Source of the DNA: Bryobacteraceae bacterium
GTDB taxonomy: Bacteria; Acidobacteriota; Terriglobia; Bryobacterales; Bryobacteraceae
Length of the DNA: 64,000 nt
Assembly: GCA_019752335.1 (NCBI GenBank)
Contig: JAIEMJ010000009.1
Span: 62,001 to 126,000 of the forward strand
Reading direction: 5' to 3'
Made by a program: the position numbers and the translations under genes. A model generated the notes under the pieces. The model made no database searches. It worked only from the letters and a program-made list of their open reading frames with translations, and was not told where the DNA came from. This document shows, piece by piece, positions 26,960 through 35,791 of the stretch (positions are counted from its first letter, which is position 1; every line of letters starts with the position of its first letter).

Positions 26960-27163
26960 TCAGGACTGGAGTGAAAGCGCGTGCTCTTTCTCCCACCCGG
27001 CCACCGCTTCGAGACCTGCTCGAATTTTCAGCGCGTCCCGCGCGGCCGAGGTCATCCAGGCTGACACACTAACACCGTCCTGGGCGGCAGCGGCCAGGAT
27101 GCTCTCATATACGGCGGGATCAACGGTGATCGCCAGTTTTGGTGAAGGATTCCCACGCGGCAT
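26960..27163 (-). CDS. CopG/ribbon-helix-helix-like antitoxin-type protein
   Basis: This 67-residue protein has GNPSPKLAITVDPAVYESIL, a beta strand leading to a helix, then VSVSAWMTSAARDALKIRAGL and AVAGWEKEHA. This matches the N-terminal DNA-binding half of VapB/CopG-like antitoxins of type II toxin-antitoxin pairs. I chose ATG 27163, which has GGAAGG eight bases upstream. The C-terminus stops just where such antitoxins usually continue into a toxin-binding tail, so it may be truncated or frameshifted. No PIN or other toxin gene follows. Confidence 0.55.
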   Translation of the reverse strand: MPRGNPSPKLAITVDPAVYESILAAAAQDGVSVSAWMTSAARDALKIRAGLEAVAGWEKEHALSLQS

Positions 27164-27453
27164 AAAAGTATCCTTCCACAATGGGATAGCTTCCGCGAAT
27201 CAATCGGACGGCGCACCCGCCAGGACAAAGCCCAGCGGAAGGCCGCCATCCTGGCCACTTACCATTCCGGCTCCCGGTGGAATCGGCCGCTAGGGTGGTG
27301 TAGCCTGAGTCCACCAGGCTGAGTTGGCGCAACCTCGTGTGTCTCCCTGCGCCTTCGTGAAAACCTTCTCCGCCCGCCAATCGACCCGCCGAAATTCGCC
27401 AAGTGCCCGGCACTTCGGCACTGCTTCGGGACTGCGGCTCTACTGTCGCTGCA

Positions 27454-28128
27454 CTAATTCGCTGGACGTCTGACCAATGCCTTGCCGACGAGGACCACGC
27501 CCAGGGCGCAGGCGGCTTGGATGGCGTAGTCGCCGAGGGCGCCAGGGTGGAAGCGCTCCGCGACCCAGGGGTCGGTGAGAATCATCTCGGCGCCGACTTT
27601 TCCCAAGATCGCGGCGCCGAAGATGACGATGAGGGGGAAGCGCTCCATCAGCCCGGAGAGCCAGTTGCTGGCGAAGACGACGAAGGGAATCGACAGGGCG
27701 AGGCCGAAGACGACGAGTTCGAAATGGCCCTTCGAAGCGCCGGCGATGGCGAGGATGTTGTCGAGCGACATGGTGACGTCGGCGACCAGGATGAGCCACA
27801 TGGCCTGCCACAGCGTGGAAGCTTCCTGGCCGCCTCCGTGCTGCTCGCCATCGTCCTTCAGGAGCTTGATCGCGATCCACAGAATGAGCAGGCCGCCGCC
27901 CAGCTTCAGCAGTGGAATGTTCAGCATGCGCGTGGCGAAAAAAGTGAGCGCGATGCGCAGGAGGACGGCGCCGCCGGCGCCGACGAGGATGCCGACGCGG
28001 CGGTCCCGCGGCGTGAGTTGGCGCACGGCGAGCGCGATGAGGACGGCGTTGTCGCCGGCGAGCAAAACATCGATGAAGACGATATTGAGCGCGGCCATCA
28101 GAAAGTCAGTCGTGAGCCATTCGGTCAT
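27454..28128 (-). CDS. TerC-family integral membrane protein (YjbE type)
   Basis: This 224-residue protein has seven or so membrane helices and the two acidic signature blocks of the TerC superfamily: [21 protein letters not shown] near residue 18 and [15 protein letters not shown] near residue 115. The paired Asp-Asn motifs are metal-binding in related manganese exporters. YjbE/YkoY relatives export Mn(II) or load it into secreted enzymes; that role is inferred. No yybP-ykoY manganese riboswitch is seen: the 54 bases to the divergent DUF1080 gene are too short. Confidence 0.85.
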   Translation of the reverse strand: MTEWLTTDFLMAALNIVFIDVLLAGDNAVLIALAVRQLTPRDRRVGILVGAGGAVLLRIALTFFATRMLNIPLLKLGGGLLILWIAIKLLKDDGEQHGGGQEASTLWQAMWLILVADVTMSLDNILAIAGASKGHFELVVFGLALSIPFVVFASNWLSGLMERFPLIVIFGAAILGKVGAEMILTDPWVAERFHPGALGDYAIQAACALGVVLVGKALVRRPAN

Positions 28129-28170
28129 GATGGGGAGACTTTAGTTTACGACGCGTGGCGGTGCGAGGGT

Positions 28171-28176
28171 TACAAT
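28171..28176 (+). promoter_or_regulatory. TACAAT -10-like hexamer, leaderless geometry
   Basis: TACAAT ends six bases before the DUF1080 gene ATG. No Shine-Dalgarno sequence lies between. Confidence 0.45.
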
Positions 28177-28182
28177 GATCGC

Positions 28183-28809
28183 ATGTTGACGATGATTACC
28201 TTACTCTTGGCCATGGCCGACGAAACTGGCTTTCGGCCGCTATTCGATGGCAAGTCGTTGAAAGGCTGGCAACTGGTGGGCGGCCACGGACAGGGTTATC
28301 TGGTGGAAGACGGCTCCATCGTTTGTCCCGCCGACGGCGGCGGCAACCTGCTGACGGACCGGGAATACGGCGACTTCATTCTGCGTCTGGAGTACAAGCT
28401 ATCGCCGGGCGGCAACAACGGCGTGGGCATCCGCACGCCGTTGACCGGGGACGCCGCTTACGTGGGCATGGAGATTCAGGTGCTGGACGATCAGCATGCG
28501 ATGTACAAGGGCAAGATCAAGCCGGAGCAGCACACGGCCTCCATCTACGACGTTTTTCCGGCCCGCACCGGCTTTCAGAAGCCGGCCGGCGAATGGAACG
28601 AAGAGGAGATTCACGTGGAGGGGCGTCGCGTGAAGATCACGCTGAACGGCGTGGTGACGATCGACGCGAACCTGGACAACGTGAAGGAAGCGGCCGTCCT
28701 GAAGAAGCATCCGGGCTTGCTGCGCACGAGTGGCTATCTGGGCTTTCTGGGCCACAACACGCGGGTGGAGTACCGCAATATCCGGCTGCGCGAGTTGGTG
28801 ACCCGATGA
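28183..28809 (+). CDS. DUF1080 (3-keto-disaccharide hydrolase-like) secreted protein
   Basis: This 208-residue protein has a short signal-like N-terminus and one DUF1080 laminin-G/LamG-like domain: [108 protein letters not shown]. The family acts on 3-keto-glycosides or binds saccharides. A much longer open frame runs upstream from 27403, but it is antisense to terC; ATG 28183 is the first start that gives the domain. Its stop overlaps the next start by four bases. Confidence 0.88.
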   Translation: MLTMITLLLAMADETGFRPLFDGKSLKGWQLVGGHGQGYLVEDGSIVCPADGGGNLLTDREYGDFILRLEYKLSPGGNNGVGIRTPLTGDAAYVGMEIQVLDDQHAMYKGKIKPEQHTASIYDVFPARTGFQKPAGEWNEEEIHVEGRRVKITLNGVVTIDANLDNVKEAAVLKKHPGLLRTSGYLGFLGHNTRVEYRNIRLRELVTR

Positions 28810-30116
28810 AGTGGGCCGCGTGGTTCGGCCTTGCGCAGATGTTGGCAGCCGCTGATTGGAAAGCGGCGCTGGCGAAGAGCAAGATCACGCCGGAGGGCCC
28901 GATATGGATGTCGGGCTACGCGGCGCGGACGCACGCGTCGGACGGAGTACTGCAGGAGTTGTGGGCGAAGGCGCTGGCGCTGGAGGATCCGAAGGGAAAC
29001 AAAGTCGTTTTTATTACGAGCGACTTGATTGGATTCCCGCGCCGCATCACGGACGGGATCGCGGCGCAGGCGGCCAAGAAGTACGGCCTGGAGCGGGCGC
29101 AGATCGTCTTTAACTCCTCGCATACGCACAGCGGACCGGTGGTGCGGCCGAATCTCGAAACGATGTACGATTTGCCCCCGGAAGAGTGGGCCAAGATTGA
29201 TCGCTACGGCGCGAAGCTTTCGTCGACCGTGCTCGACTTGATCGGCGCTTCGCTGGGGCAACTTACGGCCGCGCGAATTACTTACCACGAGGGGAAAGCT
29301 ACGTTCGCCATCAATCGGCGGCTGGTGAATCCCAACGGCCCGATTGACCATACGGTGCCGGTGCTGCGAGTAAGTGCCTTGAACGGGAAGTTACTCGGGG
29401 CGATGTTTGGTTATTCCTGCCACAATACGACGCTGACGGGCGAATTCTACCAGATCGCCGGCGACTATGCCGGCTACGCGCAGGAGGAATTTGAGCGGGC
29501 GCATCCGGGTTCAGTGGGGATGTTTCTGATGTTGGCGGGCGGGGACCAGAATCCCAGTCCGCGTTCGAAAGTCGAGTTGGCGGTGCAGCACGGCAAGTCG
29601 CTGGCGGCGGCGACGGAGGAGGCGATCACGAAACCTGGGGTGCCGATTGCGGGCAATTTGCGCACGGCTTTTCACTTAGTCGATTTACCGCTGGCGCACC
29701 ATACACGAGAGGATTTCGAAAAGGATCTGCACGACCCGAATAAGTACAAGGTCCGCCGCGCGAAGGTGATGCTGGCCGCTTATGACCGTCACTTGCCGGT
29801 GCGTAAAGTAGCGTACCCGGTGCAAGCGATCCGGCTGGGGAAGACCGTAACTTATGTGCCGTTGGGGGGCGAGTTAGTGGTGGATTATGCGTTGCAAACC
29901 AAGGCGGCGTTTCCGAAGGAGCGCATCGTGGTGGCCGGTTATTCGAACGATGTGATGTGTTACATCTCGAACAAACGGATTTTGCAGGAAGGCGGCTATG
30001 AGGCGGTGGACAGCATGATGTATTACGGGATGCCGGGTCCTTTCGCGCCGGAGGTGGAAGAGATCCTGACGGCCAATATCCGCCGCGTGCTGGGCGACGT
30101 CGGACTGAAGCCGTAA
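28806..30116 (+). CDS. neutral/alkaline ceramidase N-domain-like secreted hydrolase
   Basis: This 436-residue protein has a signal peptide ([16 protein letters not shown]) and the neutral ceramidase-type catalytic domain: [37 protein letters not shown], and the metal-site motif [14 protein letters not shown], followed by [11 protein letters not shown]. Bacterial homologues often lack the C-terminal ceramidase domain, as here. It may cleave an amide in a lipid or other envelope compound; true ceramidase activity is unproven. The ATG overlaps the DUF1080 stop (ATGA), and a ROK kinase follows after two bases, so the three form one operon. Confidence 0.82.
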   Translation: MKWAAWFGLAQMLAAADWKAALAKSKITPEGPIWMSGYAARTHASDGVLQELWAKALALEDPKGNKVVFITSDLIGFPRRITDGIAAQAAKKYGLERAQIVFNSSHTHSGPVVRPNLETMYDLPPEEWAKIDRYGAKLSSTVLDLIGASLGQLTAARITYHEGKATFAINRRLVNPNGPIDHTVPVLRVSALNGKLLGAMFGYSCHNTTLTGEFYQIAGDYAGYAQEEFERAHPGSVGMFLMLAGGDQNPSPRSKVELAVQHGKSLAAATEEAITKPGVPIAGNLRTAFHLVDLPLAHHTREDFEKDLHDPNKYKVRRAKVMLAAYDRHLPVRKVAYPVQAIRLGKTVTYVPLGGELVVDYALQTKAAFPKERIVVAGYSNDVMCYISNKRILQEGGYEAVDSMMYYGMPGPFAPEVEEILTANIRRVLGDVGLKP

Positions 30117-30118
30117 GT

Positions 30119-30925
30119 ATGTACGGCGGGATCGAAGCGGGGGGTACGAAGTTTGTTTGCGCGGTGGGGACGGGTCCGGGGGACTTACTGCTGAGTGGAC
30201 CGATCCCCACTACGACGCCGCGCGAGACGATGAAGCAGGTAATGGCGTTCTTCGCGCCACACCGTCCGCGCGCGGTGGGCATTGGCTCCTTTGGCCCGGT
30301 GAATCTCGCGGCGGGCCGCATCGCACGGACGACGCCGAAGGTGGCTTGGCGCGGCTACGCGTTGCGCCGCGCGGTGGAGCAGGCGCTGGGCGTCCCCGTG
30401 GTGCTGGATACGGACGTGAATGCCGCCGCCTGGGGAGAGCATATCTTCGGCGGGGCGCCGGATCCTTTTCTCTACGTCACGGCCGGCACCGGCATCGGCG
30501 GCGGGGGCGTGGTGAATGGGCAGTTACTGCACGGCAAGTTACATCCGGAGATGGGGCATTTGCTTCTGCGGCGAGCCGCGGGCGACACCTTCCCGGGACT
30601 TTGCCCCGCGCACCAGGATTGCCTGGAAGGCATGGCCAGCGGGCTGGCGGTGGCGGCGCGGCGCAAAACCGGCGAGCAACACTTCGTGGCCGAGTATCTC
30701 GCCCTCGGTCTGCTTTCGTTGAGTTACGCGTACTCGCCGTTGCGGATCATCCTGGGCGGCGGCGTGATGAAGACGCCTGGGCTTCGGGCGCAAGTGAGGA
30801 ACCGCATGCGCGAATTGAATGCGGGTTATGCGCCGTTACCGGCGATAACGGGTCCGCGGCTGGGCGACTGCTCCGGCGTGCTGGGAGCGCTGGCGTTAGC
30901 GCACCTCCTTGCGGGGAACGGGTGA
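30119..30925 (+). CDS. ROK-family sugar kinase (fructokinase/glucomannan-type)
   Basis: This 268-residue cytoplasmic kinase has the N-terminal phosphate loop GIEAGGTKFVCAVG, the catalytic Asp in DTDVNAAAWGE, and TGIGGGGVVNG. The ROK zinc site is HPEMGH with CPAHQDCLEGMASG. Overall it is closest to the fructokinase branch (ScrK/GmuE). It would phosphorylate fructose or a similar hexose with ATP. It begins two bases after the ceramidase-like gene, so all three genes are probably co-transcribed; a sugar released from a glycolipid or glycoside could connect them, an inference. Confidence 0.88.
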   Translation: MYGGIEAGGTKFVCAVGTGPGDLLLSGPIPTTTPRETMKQVMAFFAPHRPRAVGIGSFGPVNLAAGRIARTTPKVAWRGYALRRAVEQALGVPVVLDTDVNAAAWGEHIFGGAPDPFLYVTAGTGIGGGGVVNGQLLHGKLHPEMGHLLLRRAAGDTFPGLCPAHQDCLEGMASGLAVAARRKTGEQHFVAEYLALGLLSLSYAYSPLRIILGGGVMKTPGLRAQVRNRMRELNAGYAPLPAITGPRLGDCSGVLGALALAHLLAGNG

Positions 30926-31030
30926 TTTGTTGCGGTCGGGAGCGGCCACCGCGTAAGCTTCCGAATGGAAGCGAAATCCGGACAGCCCATCGCGTGAGCG
31001 ATGGGGCAACGTACAACAGAATATAGCTGT

Positions 31031-31086
31031 TTTACTGGTATTTCTGCAGTAAAGCGTTGAAGGCGCCCCGCCGCTGACGCGGCGGG
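31031..31086. terminator. two hairpins between the convergent ROK kinase and IorB genes
   Basis: TTTACTG (31031-31037) pairs with CAGTAAA (31047-31053). CCCGCCGC-TGAC-GCGGCGGG (31067-31086) forms a perfect 8-base stem with a 4-base loop. Neither is followed by a clear T-run on either strand, so they are possible bidirectional transcription ends rather than classical terminators. The rest of 30926-31169 holds nothing recognisable. Confidence 0.4.
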
Positions 31087-31169
31087 CTCTCCGGTTTTCG
31101 GGGCCCCGGCAGGTGAACGAGCCGCTTACTAATCGTGCTCGGCTGGACGCAAAGCATGCGGCCGGAGCG

Positions 31170-33404
31170 CTAGACCAACTTTGTCTTCTTGATCGGCAGT
31201 TCCCGGATGCGCTTGCCGGTGGCGGCGAAGATGGCGTTGGCGATGGCGGGGGCGATCGGCGGTACGCCGGGTTCGCCGACTCCGGAATGCGGCGCATCGC
31301 TCTGCACGATATGCACATTGGTCAGCATCGGCGCTTCGTTGATGCGGGCCACTGGGTAATTGTGGAAGTTCGACTGCTGGATACGGCCGTCGCCGGCGGT
31401 GATCTCGCCCATCAAAGCTAAGCTCGCGCCAAAGACGGCCGCGCCTTCGAATTGTGACTTGACGCGGTCCGGGTGGATGATCTGGCCGGCGTCGATCGCG
31501 AGGTCAACGCGGGGAATATGGATGCCGCCCTTGTCGTCGATCTCCACTTCCACCACGGCGGCGACGTAGGTGAGGAAGCTGCGGTGGGCGGCGATACCGA
31601 GGGCGCGGCCCTTGGTGGGCTTCTTGTTCGCCCAGCCGGACTTGTCAGCGGCGAGCTGAATCACGCGCTTCAAGCGGCCCGTGTCGAAGGGGAACTTCTC
31701 GATCGGTTGGCCGTTGTTCCAGAACTTGGTGCCTTCGGCGGCGAAGTCGATTTTGCGGTCGGCGCCGATGGTTTCGAGGAGGTACTCGACGCGGTCGCGC
31801 CCGGCTTGGTGGGCGAGTTCGTCGATGAAGGAGTGGACGCCGAAGGCGTGGTAGATGTTGGCCACGGCGCGCATCCAGCCGATGCGGAAGTGATTCTTGG
31901 CCGGGCCATTCTCGGCGCGCTGGTTGGGAATCGCCCAGGGCGTATCGACGAGACCCATGCCGAGTTCGACGTCGAAGCCGTATTCGGACGTCTGGTCGAA
32001 GGTGGAAGAGATGGACGGGAAGACCGAGCGGTGCAGCCAGGCGGTGGGCTTGCCCGCTTCGTCGACCGATGCCCTCATATACATGGCGGCGACGGTATGG
32101 TAGAAGTCGAAACGGATATCGTCTTCGCGGCTCCAGACGACCTTCACCGGCTTGCCGAGCTTCTTCGAAAGCAGGGCCGCTTCGGCGACATAGTCGGGCT
32201 TGCTCTTGCGGCCGAAGCCGCCGCCCAGCAAGGTGACGTGGCAGATGACGTCTTCCTTCTTGATGCCGAGCGCGGCGGAGACGGTTTCCTGCACGGCTTG
32301 CGGATTCTGGGTGGGGCACCAGCAGGTGAGCTTGCCGTCCTTGAAGTCGGCGACGGCGACAGGGGGCTCCATCGGCGCGTGAGACAGCATGGGGACGTAG
32401 TACTCGGCCTCCACGGTCTTCGCGGCCTTGGCGAAGGCGGCGTCGACGTTGCCGAGGTTGCGCACCATCTTTTGGGGCACGCGAGCGGTTTCCTGCAGGC
32501 TCTTCTTGAAAGCGGCGGAATCGAAAGTCGCGTTGGGGCCGCTCTCCCATTCCACCTTGAGCTTCTTGCGGCCTTGCATGGCGGCCCAGGTGGAATTGGC
32601 GATGACGGCGACGCCGCCCAAGGCCTGGAAGCCGTGCGGGGGCTTGAAGCCATCAATGACGGCCGTGCCTTCCACGCCCTTCACCTGCTTGGCGGCGGCA
32701 TCGTCGAAGCTCTTGAGCTTGCCGCCGTAAACGGGCGAGCGTTCAATGGAGGCGTAGACCATGCCGGGGACGCGAGCGTCCATGCCGAAGGTGCCCTTGC
32801 CGGCGACGATGTCGTTCTGGTCAATGATGGCGACGTCCTTGCCAACGTAGCGGTACTTCGAGGCGGGCTTGTAGGTGAGTTCCTCCTTCTTGGGCACCGG
32901 CTGCTTGGCGGCCAGCGCGGCGAGTTCGCCGAAGCCGAGCTTCTTGCCGGACTTCGTGTGCACCACCTCGTGATTGCGGGCTTCTACCTCGTTGGCCGGA
33001 ACGCCGAGCTTGGCGGCGGCGGCGCGTTCCAGCATCAGGCGAGCCGAAGCGCCGCTTTCCTTGATGATGTCGACAAAGTCACGGATGGAGCAGGAGCCGT
33101 CGGTGTTCTGCGAGCCGTACTTGGTGTCCCCGAGAGCCTGCTCAATCTTGACGCGCTTCCAGTCGGCTTCGAGTTCGTCGGCGAGCACCATGGGCAAGGC
33201 GGTGCGGATGCCCGTGCCCATCTCGGAGCGATGGGCGATGATGCTCACCAGGCCGGTGGGAGCGATGGCGACGAAGACGTTGGGCATCCAGGGCGCGGGA
33301 GCCTGGGCGGCTTTGGCGAGGGGTCCGGCGCCGAGGATGAAGGTGCCGGCGGAGAACATCTGGCCGAGGAAGCCACGACGGGAATGACGAGTAACCTGAA
33401 TCAT
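31170..33404 (-). CDS. molybdopterin-binding subunit, isoquinoline 1-oxidoreductase (IorB) type
   Basis: This 744-residue periplasmic molybdenum hydroxylase large subunit has a Tat signal ([20 protein letters not shown]). It contains the duplicated molybdopterin-binding architecture of the IorB branch: [67 protein letters not shown], and near the end [19 protein letters not shown], where the Glu is the expected catalytic base. It partners the [2Fe-2S] subunit encoded just upstream with a four-base overlap. There is no FAD subunit, as expected for this branch; electrons probably go to a cytochrome. The substrate (an aldehyde or N-heterocycle) is unknown. Confidence 0.9.
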   Translation of the reverse strand: MIQVTRHSRRGFLGQMFSAGTFILGAGPLAKAAQAPAPWMPNVFVAIAPTGLVSIIAHRSEMGTGIRTALPMVLADELEADWKRVKIEQALGDTKYGSQNTDGSCSIRDFVDIIKESGASARLMLERAAAAKLGVPANEVEARNHEVVHTKSGKKLGFGELAALAAKQPVPKKEELTYKPASKYRYVGKDVAIIDQNDIVAGKGTFGMDARVPGMVYASIERSPVYGGKLKSFDDAAAKQVKGVEGTAVIDGFKPPHGFQALGGVAVIANSTWAAMQGRKKLKVEWESGPNATFDSAAFKKSLQETARVPQKMVRNLGNVDAAFAKAAKTVEAEYYVPMLSHAPMEPPVAVADFKDGKLTCWCPTQNPQAVQETVSAALGIKKEDVICHVTLLGGGFGRKSKPDYVAEAALLSKKLGKPVKVVWSREDDIRFDFYHTVAAMYMRASVDEAGKPTAWLHRSVFPSISSTFDQTSEYGFDVELGMGLVDTPWAIPNQRAENGPAKNHFRIGWMRAVANIYHAFGVHSFIDELAHQAGRDRVEYLLETIGADRKIDFAAEGTKFWNNGQPIEKFPFDTGRLKRVIQLAADKSGWANKKPTKGRALGIAAHRSFLTYVAAVVEVEIDDKGGIHIPRVDLAIDAGQIIHPDRVKSQFEGAAVFGASLALMGEITAGDGRIQQSNFHNYPVARINEAPMLTNVHIVQSDAPHSGVGEPGVPPIAPAIANAIFAATGKRIRELPIKKTKLV

Positions 33405-33856
33405 GCTTTTACTCCCGCCGCCACTTTGATGGCGGTACGAATGCGCTGGTAGGTGCCACAGCGGCAGATGTTGCCTTGCATGGCCTGGTCAATCTGTTGG
33501 TCAGTCGGTTTGGGGGTCGCTTTGAGGAGGGCGCAGGCCTGCATGATCTGTCCGCTCTGGCAGTAGCCGCACTGGGCGACGTTGCATTGTTTCCAGGCCT
33601 GTTGAACCGGATGATTCGCCTGCGGGCTGAGTCCTTCGATGGTGGTGACGGCTTTGCCGGCGGCCTCGCTCATGGGCGTGGTGCAGCTGCGGGCGGCCTC
33701 GCCGTTGAGATGGACGGTGCAGGCGCCGCAGAGGCCCATGCCGCAGCCGAATTTGGTGCCGGTCATGCTGAGTTCGTCGCGGAGGAACCACAGCAGGGGC
33801 ATGGCGGGGTCGCCGTTGAAATTGCGGCTTTTGCCGTTTACCTTGAGCTTGAGCAT
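33401..33856 (-). CDS. [2Fe-2S] subunit, isoquinoline 1-oxidoreductase (IorA) type
   Basis: This 151-residue iron-sulfur subunit has a plant-ferredoxin cluster motif, [21 protein letters not shown], and a C-terminal helical cluster motif, [11 protein letters not shown] followed by [10 protein letters not shown]. Together they bind two [2Fe-2S] clusters that carry electrons from the molybdenum site. I chose ATG 33856: AAGGAG lies six bases upstream and a promoter is well placed. The open frame further upstream to 34141 runs through that promoter. The stop overlaps the start of the large subunit. No molybdenum cofactor genes are in the window. Confidence 0.92.
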   Translation of the reverse strand: MLKLKVNGKSRNFNGDPAMPLLWFLRDELSMTGTKFGCGMGLCGACTVHLNGEAARSCTTPMSEAAGKAVTTIEGLSPQANHPVQQAWKQCNVAQCGYCQSGQIMQACALLKATPKPTDQQIDQAMQGNICRCGTYQRIRTAIKVAAGVKA

Positions 33857-33876
33857 CAAGCACTCCTTGGCGTGAA

Positions 33877-33906
33877 ATTCTACTGCCTGTTCCGGTAGGG
33901 TATCAA
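33877..33906 (-). promoter_or_regulatory. iorAB promoter
   Basis: On the minus strand -35 TTGATA (33906-33901), an 18-base spacer and -10 TAGAAT (33882-33877) would give a short leader that contains the AAGGAG ribosome binding site of iorA. This is a conventional leadered promoter. Confidence 0.55.
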
Positions 33907-33960
33907 GAAAAAGAGCCGGGTGGGAGGAGTGAAAAAATGAGTGGCCTTCTGAGGAGCGGC

Positions 33961-33969
33961 TGTTATACT
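33961..33969 (+). promoter_or_regulatory. extended -10 promoter upstream of clpX
   Basis: TGTTATACT is an extended -10 (TGn-TATACT). A good -35 is not visible, as is usual for this class. The leader to the clpX GTG would be about 95 bases; nothing structured was recognised in it. Confidence 0.45.
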
Positions 33970-34070
33970 CAGGGTAGAGTTTCCCGCGTGCCCAATCATC
34001 TCTTTTCCTCGGTACAGATCGCCCAGTACGCCGGTTACGGGTCATCTTCGGTTTGTTCTTGGGAGGCCGC

Positions 34071-35342
34071 GTGAAGCGTTCCGGCTCTGACGATACTTTG
34101 CGCTGTTCGTTCTGCCACAAGAGCCAGGACGTCGTCGGCAAGCTGATTTCTTCCCCGTCGGACTATCCCCGCGCTTACATCTGCGACGAGTGCATCAACG
34201 TCTGCAATTCGATCCTGGAAGACGACAAGGCGGAGCATCAGCAGGTAGGCCCCAACAAGCTGCCCAAGCCGCTCGAGTTGAAGGAATACCTCGACCAGTT
34301 CGTCATCGGGCAGGAAGAGACCAAGAAGAAGCTCGCCGTCGCTGTTTACAACCACTACAAGCGCATCCAGATGAACAAGACGCGCGGCAACGACGTGGAA
34401 GTGGCCAAGAGCAACATCATGCTGATCGGCCCGACGGGCACCGGCAAGACGCTGCTGGCGCAGACGCTGGCCCGCATCCTGGACGTGCCGTTCGCCATCG
34501 TCGACGCGACTACGCTCACTGAGGCCGGCTATGTCGGCGAGGACGTGGAGAATATCATTCTGCGTCTGTTGCAGAACGCGGATTGGGACGTGACGCGCGC
34601 GCAGCAGGGCATCATCTACATCGACGAAATCGACAAGATCGGCCGCAAGGACGAGAACCCTTCGATCACGCGTGACGTCTCGGGCGAAGGCGTGCAGCAG
34701 GCACTCCTCAAGATCCTGGAAGGTACCGTCGCCAACGTGCCGCCGCAGGGAGGCCGCAAGCACCCGCACCAGGAATTCACCGCGGTGGACACCTCCAATA
34801 TTCTGTTCATTTGCGGCGGAGCGTTCGTGGGCCTGGAGCGGATCATTTCGCGCCGCGCGGGCAAGCGGCAGATCGGTTACGGCAACACGGAAGAGGCGAA
34901 TGAGGGGACGCGCAAGTCAGTGAGCCCGAAGCGGGACATTGACCTCTTGAAGGACGTCCAGCCGATGGACTTGATCAAGAGCGGCTTCATCCCGGAATTC
35001 ATTGGCCGCCTGCCGGTGATCGCGGTCCTCGAAGACCTTTCGAAGGACGCGCTGGTGCAGATTCTGACGAAGCCGAAGAACGCGTTGATCAAGCAATACC
35101 AGAAGCTCTTCGAGTTCGAGAACGTGAAACTGCGCTTCACCGACGATGCCCTGGAAGCGGTGGCGCAGATGGCGCTGGAACGCAAAGTGGGCGCGCGCGG
35201 CCTGCGCATGATCCTTGAAGAGATGATGCTGGATCTCATGTACTACGTGCCTTCGTACAAGAAGGTGCGGGAGTTCGTGGTGACGAAGGAAATGGTCACG
35301 GCGCAGAAGATCAGCATGGCGCTGCTCGAAAAGGCTGGCTAG
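34071..35342 (+). CDS. clpX: ATP-dependent Clp protease ATP-binding subunit ClpX
   Basis: This 423-residue AAA+ unfoldase has the N-terminal C4 zinc-binding domain (RCSFC and CDECINVC), Walker A GPTGTGKT, Walker [20 protein letters not shown] pore-region motif, sensor blocks ([12 protein letters not shown], with ARGLR near the C-terminus) and normal length. I chose GTG 34071, with GGGAGG just upstream, over TTG 34053. ClpX delivers substrates to ClpP; the usual tig-clpP neighbours are absent here, so clpP must be elsewhere. Its stop overlaps the convergent tadA stop by four bases. Confidence 0.96.
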   Translation: MKRSGSDDTLRCSFCHKSQDVVGKLISSPSDYPRAYICDECINVCNSILEDDKAEHQQVGPNKLPKPLELKEYLDQFVIGQEETKKKLAVAVYNHYKRIQMNKTRGNDVEVAKSNIMLIGPTGTGKTLLAQTLARILDVPFAIVDATTLTEAGYVGEDVENIILRLLQNADWDVTRAQQGIIYIDEIDKIGRKDENPSITRDVSGEGVQQALLKILEGTVANVPPQGGRKHPHQEFTAVDTSNILFICGGAFVGLERIISRRAGKRQIGYGNTEEANEGTRKSVSPKRDIDLLKDVQPMDLIKSGFIPEFIGRLPVIAVLEDLSKDALVQILTKPKNALIKQYQKLFEFENVKLRFTDDALEAVAQMALERKVGARGLRMILEEMMLDLMYYVPSYKKVREFVVTKEMVTAQKISMALLEKAG

Positions 35343-35791
35343 CGCCGGTCCGCGAAAAACGCTTGCAGTAGGCGTTGGCACTCCGCGCCGAGAACGCCTT
35401 CCACTACCTCCACCCGATGGTTCAGTAGCTCGCTATCGGCGAGCTGGAATTTACTCCTTACCCCTCCGAAGCGCAGGTCGCGCGCGCCGAACACGAGGCG
35501 GGCGATACGCGCGTGGACAATGGCGCCGGCGCACATGACGCACGGCTCTAGGGTCGCGTAGAGGGTGCAGCCGCCGAGTCGATAGTTGTTGAGGCGTTGG
35601 CAGGCGTCGCGCAGCGCGGCGATTTCGGCGTGGGCGGTGGGGTCACAGCCGGTGATGGGGGCATTGCCGCCGCGGCCGATGACGAGTCCGCTGGGGTCAA
35701 CGATGAGGGCGCCGACGGGGACTTCACCACGCTCGCGGGCGAGCTCCGCGCAGGCGAGCGCTTGGCGCATGTAGGCGTCGTCAGCCAGCAC
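35339..35791 (-). CDS. tadA: tRNA-specific adenosine deaminase TadA
   Basis: This 150-residue enzyme of the cytidine/deoxycytidylate deaminase fold converts A34 to inosine in tRNA-Arg. The zinc and catalytic residues are visible in TAHAEIAAL (His, Glu) and [15 protein letters not shown] (both Cys). It starts at GTG immediately after the stop of the copper monooxygenase gene, with no gap, and lacks a ribosome binding site, so translation probably depends on that upstream gene. Confidence 0.93.
   Translation of the reverse strand: MLADDAYMRQALACAELARERGEVPVGALIVDPSGLVIGRGGNAPITGCDPTAHAEIAALRDACQRLNNYRLGGCTLYATLEPCVMCAGAIVHARIARLVFGARDLRFGGVRSKFQLADSELLNHRVEVVEGVLGAECQRLLQAFFADRR

Noticed and set aside
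26685-26996. upstream part of the open frame before the small two-helix protein
   Set aside because: It overlaps the RHH gene and its translation (PKSAYVVKMDCGRLEVVKCFKLK) has no start signal or family likeness; kept only as possible remnant.
27164-27453. possible gene or toxin upstream of the RHH gene
   Set aside because: Only short frames without ribosome binding sites were found; I see nothing definable in these 290 bases.
27403-28182. N-terminal extension of the DUF1080 frame (260 codons)
   Set aside because: It is antisense to the TerC gene and lacks protein-like features; the secreted DUF1080 protein starts at 28183.
28129-28182. manganese riboswitch (yybP-ykoY) before the TerC-family gene
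   Set aside because: The divergent gap has only 54 bases and no matching paired elements were seen.
31473-33452. 659-codon open frame antisense to iorB
   Set aside because: Low-complexity Gly/Asp/Val-rich shadow of a clearly recognisable enzyme gene.
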